Translations under genes and position numbers: made by a program
Assembly: GCA_938039295.1 (NCBI GenBank)
Contig: CALHUY010000077.1
Location: 1 to 55,453 of the forward strand
DNA from: an uncultured Solobacterium sp.
GTDB lineage: Bacteria; Bacillota_I; Bacilli_A; Erysipelotrichales; Erysipelotrichaceae
Direction: 5' to 3'
DNA length: 55,453 nucleotides
In this document: positions 53,699 to 55,453 of the stretch, piece after piece
How the letters are laid out: every line of letters begins with the position of its first letter
Numbering within the stretch: the first letter of the stretch is position 1
Notes under the pieces: generated by a model
What the model saw: the letters and a program-made list of their open reading frames with translations, nothing else
What the model was told of the DNA's origin: nothing
The model's database searches: none

Positions 53699-54664
53699 CT
53701 TTATTAATTCACGATATTCTTCGATAATTTCTTTCATCTCACGAAGTGAAGAGATAGAAGATAAACGATTCTTATACTCTGATGCATGTGGTAATCCAGC
53801 AATATACCAACCCGCCATACCACGCATCATACAGATGCCATTACGCTCTCCTTCATATTCACAAAGCTTCTCTGCATAGCGATATGCAAGGTCTAACTTC
53901 TGATTATAATCAGGTTCTACATAAGTACCACCATTGAGGTAAGCATCTACTTCTTGTAAGAAGAATGGTCTTCCTAAAAGACCACGACCAATCATGATTG
54001 CATCACAACCTGTTTCTTCTAACATACGTTTTGCGTCTTCCGGTGTACGAATATCACCATTGCCAATGACAGGGATATTCACCGCATCCTTTACTGCTTT
54101 GATATATGCATTGTTAGAATGACCTGTATATTGTTGCCCTCGCGTACGACCATGTACAGCAACTGCACTAACACCTGCCTTCTCTGCAAGTTTTGCGATT
54201 TCCACACAGTTAATATGATCACTATCCCATCCTGCACGCATCTTTACCGTGACAGGACGATCTGTATGTGTTACCACTGCACACATGACCTCATATGCAA
54301 GTTCTGGTGTCTGCATTAAATAGCTTCCTGCGTGTGCCTTTACAACCTTCTGTACAGGACAGCCCATATTAATATCAATCATATCGCAATTTGTATTCTT
54401 GGTTAGATATTCTGCAGCTTCAGCCATTGTCACAGGATCACAACCAAATAACTGTAAAGCTACTGGATGCTCACCCTCACTAATACGGCACATATCCTGT
54501 GTCTTTGCATTTTGATAATGCAATGCTTTATCACTAATCATCTCACTTACTACAAGACCTGCACCATAATCATGCATGATTTCCCGATAGACAGGATTAG
54601 AGATACCCGCTAAAGGTGCTGCGATAATCTGATTTTTTAATTCTATATTTCCAATCTTAACCAC
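53678..54664 (-). CDS. dusB: tRNA-dihydrouridine synthase
   Basis: 328 residues, TIM-barrel flavoprotein. Motifs: APLAGISNPVYR, the catalytic cysteine in INMGCPVQKVVK, KMRAGWD, VHGRTRGQQYTG, GNGDIRTPEDA and GRGLLGRPFF. It reduces uridines in tRNA with NADPH and FMN; this form is the DusB type common in Firmicutes. The start is the GTG at 54664, as it overlaps the hslO stop by 8 bases and GGAG lies upstream. Confidence 0.9.
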   Translation of the reverse strand: MVKIGNIELKNQIIAAPLAGISNPVYREIMHDYGAGLVVSEMISDKALHYQNAKTQDMCRISEGEHPVALQLFGCDPVTMAEAAEYLTKNTNCDMIDINMGCPVQKVVKAHAGSYLMQTPELAYEVMCAVVTHTDRPVTVKMRAGWDSDHINCVEIAKLAEKAGVSAVAVHGRTRGQQYTGHSNNAYIKAVKDAVNIPVIGNGDIRTPEDAKRMLEETGCDAIMIGRGLLGRPFFLQEVDAYLNGGTYVEPDYNQKLDLAYRYAEKLCEYEGERNGICMMRGMAGWYIAGLPHASEYKNRLSSISSLREMKEIIEEYRELIKNFMEKQ

Positions 54665-55453
54665 GCTGCTTTAACTCCAATACTTCTTTTAATTCTTCTG
54701 GTGTAAACTGATATTCCTTATTACAGTATTGGCAATGAATATCTGCACCCTTACCATCATCAATCATTTCTTGTAAGTCATGTTCAGAAAGCGTTGCGAG
54801 CGCATCCTTGTAGTGTTCATGTGAACAACCACAGTACCAACGAACATCCTTATGTTCTAGGATATTCGCATCTTCAAAGTACATATGAATGATGTCTTCA
54901 ATCGACATACCTTCACTGATTAATGTAGATACAGGTCTCATCTTTGCGGCTACTGCTTCACAGGCACTGATTACTTCCTCTGTTGCGTTTGGTAGTAACT
55001 GTAAGATAAATCCACCTGCAGCCAAAATACTGCCATCAGGATTTACTAGTACACCCACATTTACAACTGAAGGTGTCTGCTCAGAAATTGCATAGTAATA
55101 CGCAAAGTCATCACCAACTTCACCCGTCTGGATATTTACCATACCAGAGAAAGGCTCTTTCAGACCCATATCACGAGTTACTGTTAATGTGCCATTTGTA
55201 CCAATTGCTTTACCAACATCTAAATGTCCATCTTCACGTACAAGATAGATTGCAGGATCTCCAATAAAGCCCTTCACATTTCCACTACCATCCGCTTGCG
55301 CAAGTACAGTACCTGCTGGACCATGTCCATTAAAGATACAGGTTACTTTTTCATAGGAGTTCTTTAAATCACTGCCCATAATGGCTGTAACTGTTAAGGT
55401 TCTACCCAAAGCTGCTGCAGAAGTGGCCATACAATGATGTAATTTTCTAGCTT
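54657..55453 (-). CDS. hslO: Hsp33 redox chaperone, N-terminus cut by the window end
   Basis: The reading frame continues to the window edge; ARKLHH before the first in-window Met is part of the conserved Hsp33 motif ARxLHxTSPxAxAALGR, so the Met at 55430 is internal. Visible features are ALGRTLT, IFNGHGPAG, and the C-terminal zinc switch CGCSHEH followed by CQYC. Hsp33 is a cytoplasmic holdase switched on by oxidation and heat. Its stop overlaps the dus start by 8 bases. Confidence 0.95.
   Translation of the reverse strand, partial: ARKLHHCMATSAAALGRTLTVTAIMGSDLKNSYEKVTCIFNGHGPAGTVLAQADGSGNVKGFIGDPAIYLVREDGHLDVGKAIGTNGTLTVTRDMGLKEPFSGMVNIQTGEVGDDFAYYYAISEQTPSVVNVGVLVNPDGSILAAGGFILQLLPNATEEVISACEAVAAKMRPVSTLISEGMSIEDIIHMYFEDANILEHKDVRWYCGCSHEHYKDALATLSEHDLQEMIDDGKGADIHCQYCNKEYQFTPEELKEVLELKQRG

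Noticed and set aside
1..55453. CRISPR arrays, insertion sequences, prophage or long repeats
   Set aside because: No spaced direct repeats, transposase-like proteins, terminal inverted repeats or phage structural genes were seen; the many short inverted repeats are terminators.

Overview
The window is from a low-G+C, Gram-positive-type chromosome (Firmicutes). The signs are AT-rich DNA, AGGAGG-type ribosome binding sites, consensus -35/-10 promoters, U-tract terminators, no outer-membrane genes, and lipoprotein boxes. Anaerobic metabolism (class III ribonucleotide reductase locus, Hyp nickel proteins, Fe-S flavoprotein) and the gene set fit an anaerobe of the Erysipelotrichia type; that placement is inference. 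Genes use the standard code. Almost everything lies on the minus strand; the exceptions are one small SseB-domain gene, one tRNA-Lys and a decayed DUF5131 gene. There is no prophage, insertion sequence or CRISPR array.

Layout, in coordinate order (minus-strand operons read right to left). 1-8535: a Tad/Flp type IV pilus locus (tadZ, tadA, tadB, tadC, flp, tadE, a large DUF5702-like protein, then a cut-off lipoprotein gene), preceded by 464 bp without a recognised gene. 9000-11139: a NatAB-like ABC exporter whose promoter carries a perfect inverted repeat. 11285-18149: DUF4003-like gene, sbcD, sbcC, a GNAT-HAD fusion and a GNAT-like acyltransferase, tightly packed; a second DUF4003-like paralogue follows at 18239-19195. 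19292-25092: M18 and M29 aminopeptidases, an SseB-domain membrane protein, a prepilin peptidase that could serve the Tad pilus, a TVP38-family protein and a small membrane protein. 25155-30378: branched-chain amino acid ABC transporter livKHMGF plus a CBS-ACT protein. 30610-31463: DUF5131 pseudogene. 31455-34431: membrane-tethered MerR regulator with an EcsAB-like ABC transporter. 34599-34674: tRNA-Lys(CUU). 34729-36093: MATE transporter. 36171-40645: two hypB copies, a large Fe-S flavoprotein and hypA. 40833-43671: csoR-copA copper operon with its operator visible; copA carries a C-terminal CopZ-like domain with its own internal start signals. 43767-46036: an epimerase-like protein and an L,D-transpeptidase. 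46097-49428: an anaerobic ribonucleotide reductase locus of unusual build. 49513-55453: GDPD, YaaA, SseB-domain protein, esterase, patatin, tRNA-dihydrouridine synthase and Hsp33 (cut by the window end).

The strongest candidate for something undescribed is the operon at 46097-49428. Its activase is a MarR DNA-binding domain fused to an NrdG-type radical SAM enzyme. Its NrdD-like subunit keeps the ATP-cone and most of the barrel but lacks both the usual Cys-Cys at the thiyl-radical position and the whole C-terminal zinc/glycyl-radical domain. A CPKC redoxin follows. Other points to follow up are the copA-copZ gene-within-a-gene, the strong excess of the palindrome CATGCATG, and the hypB pair with a flavoprotein but no hydrogenase nearby.
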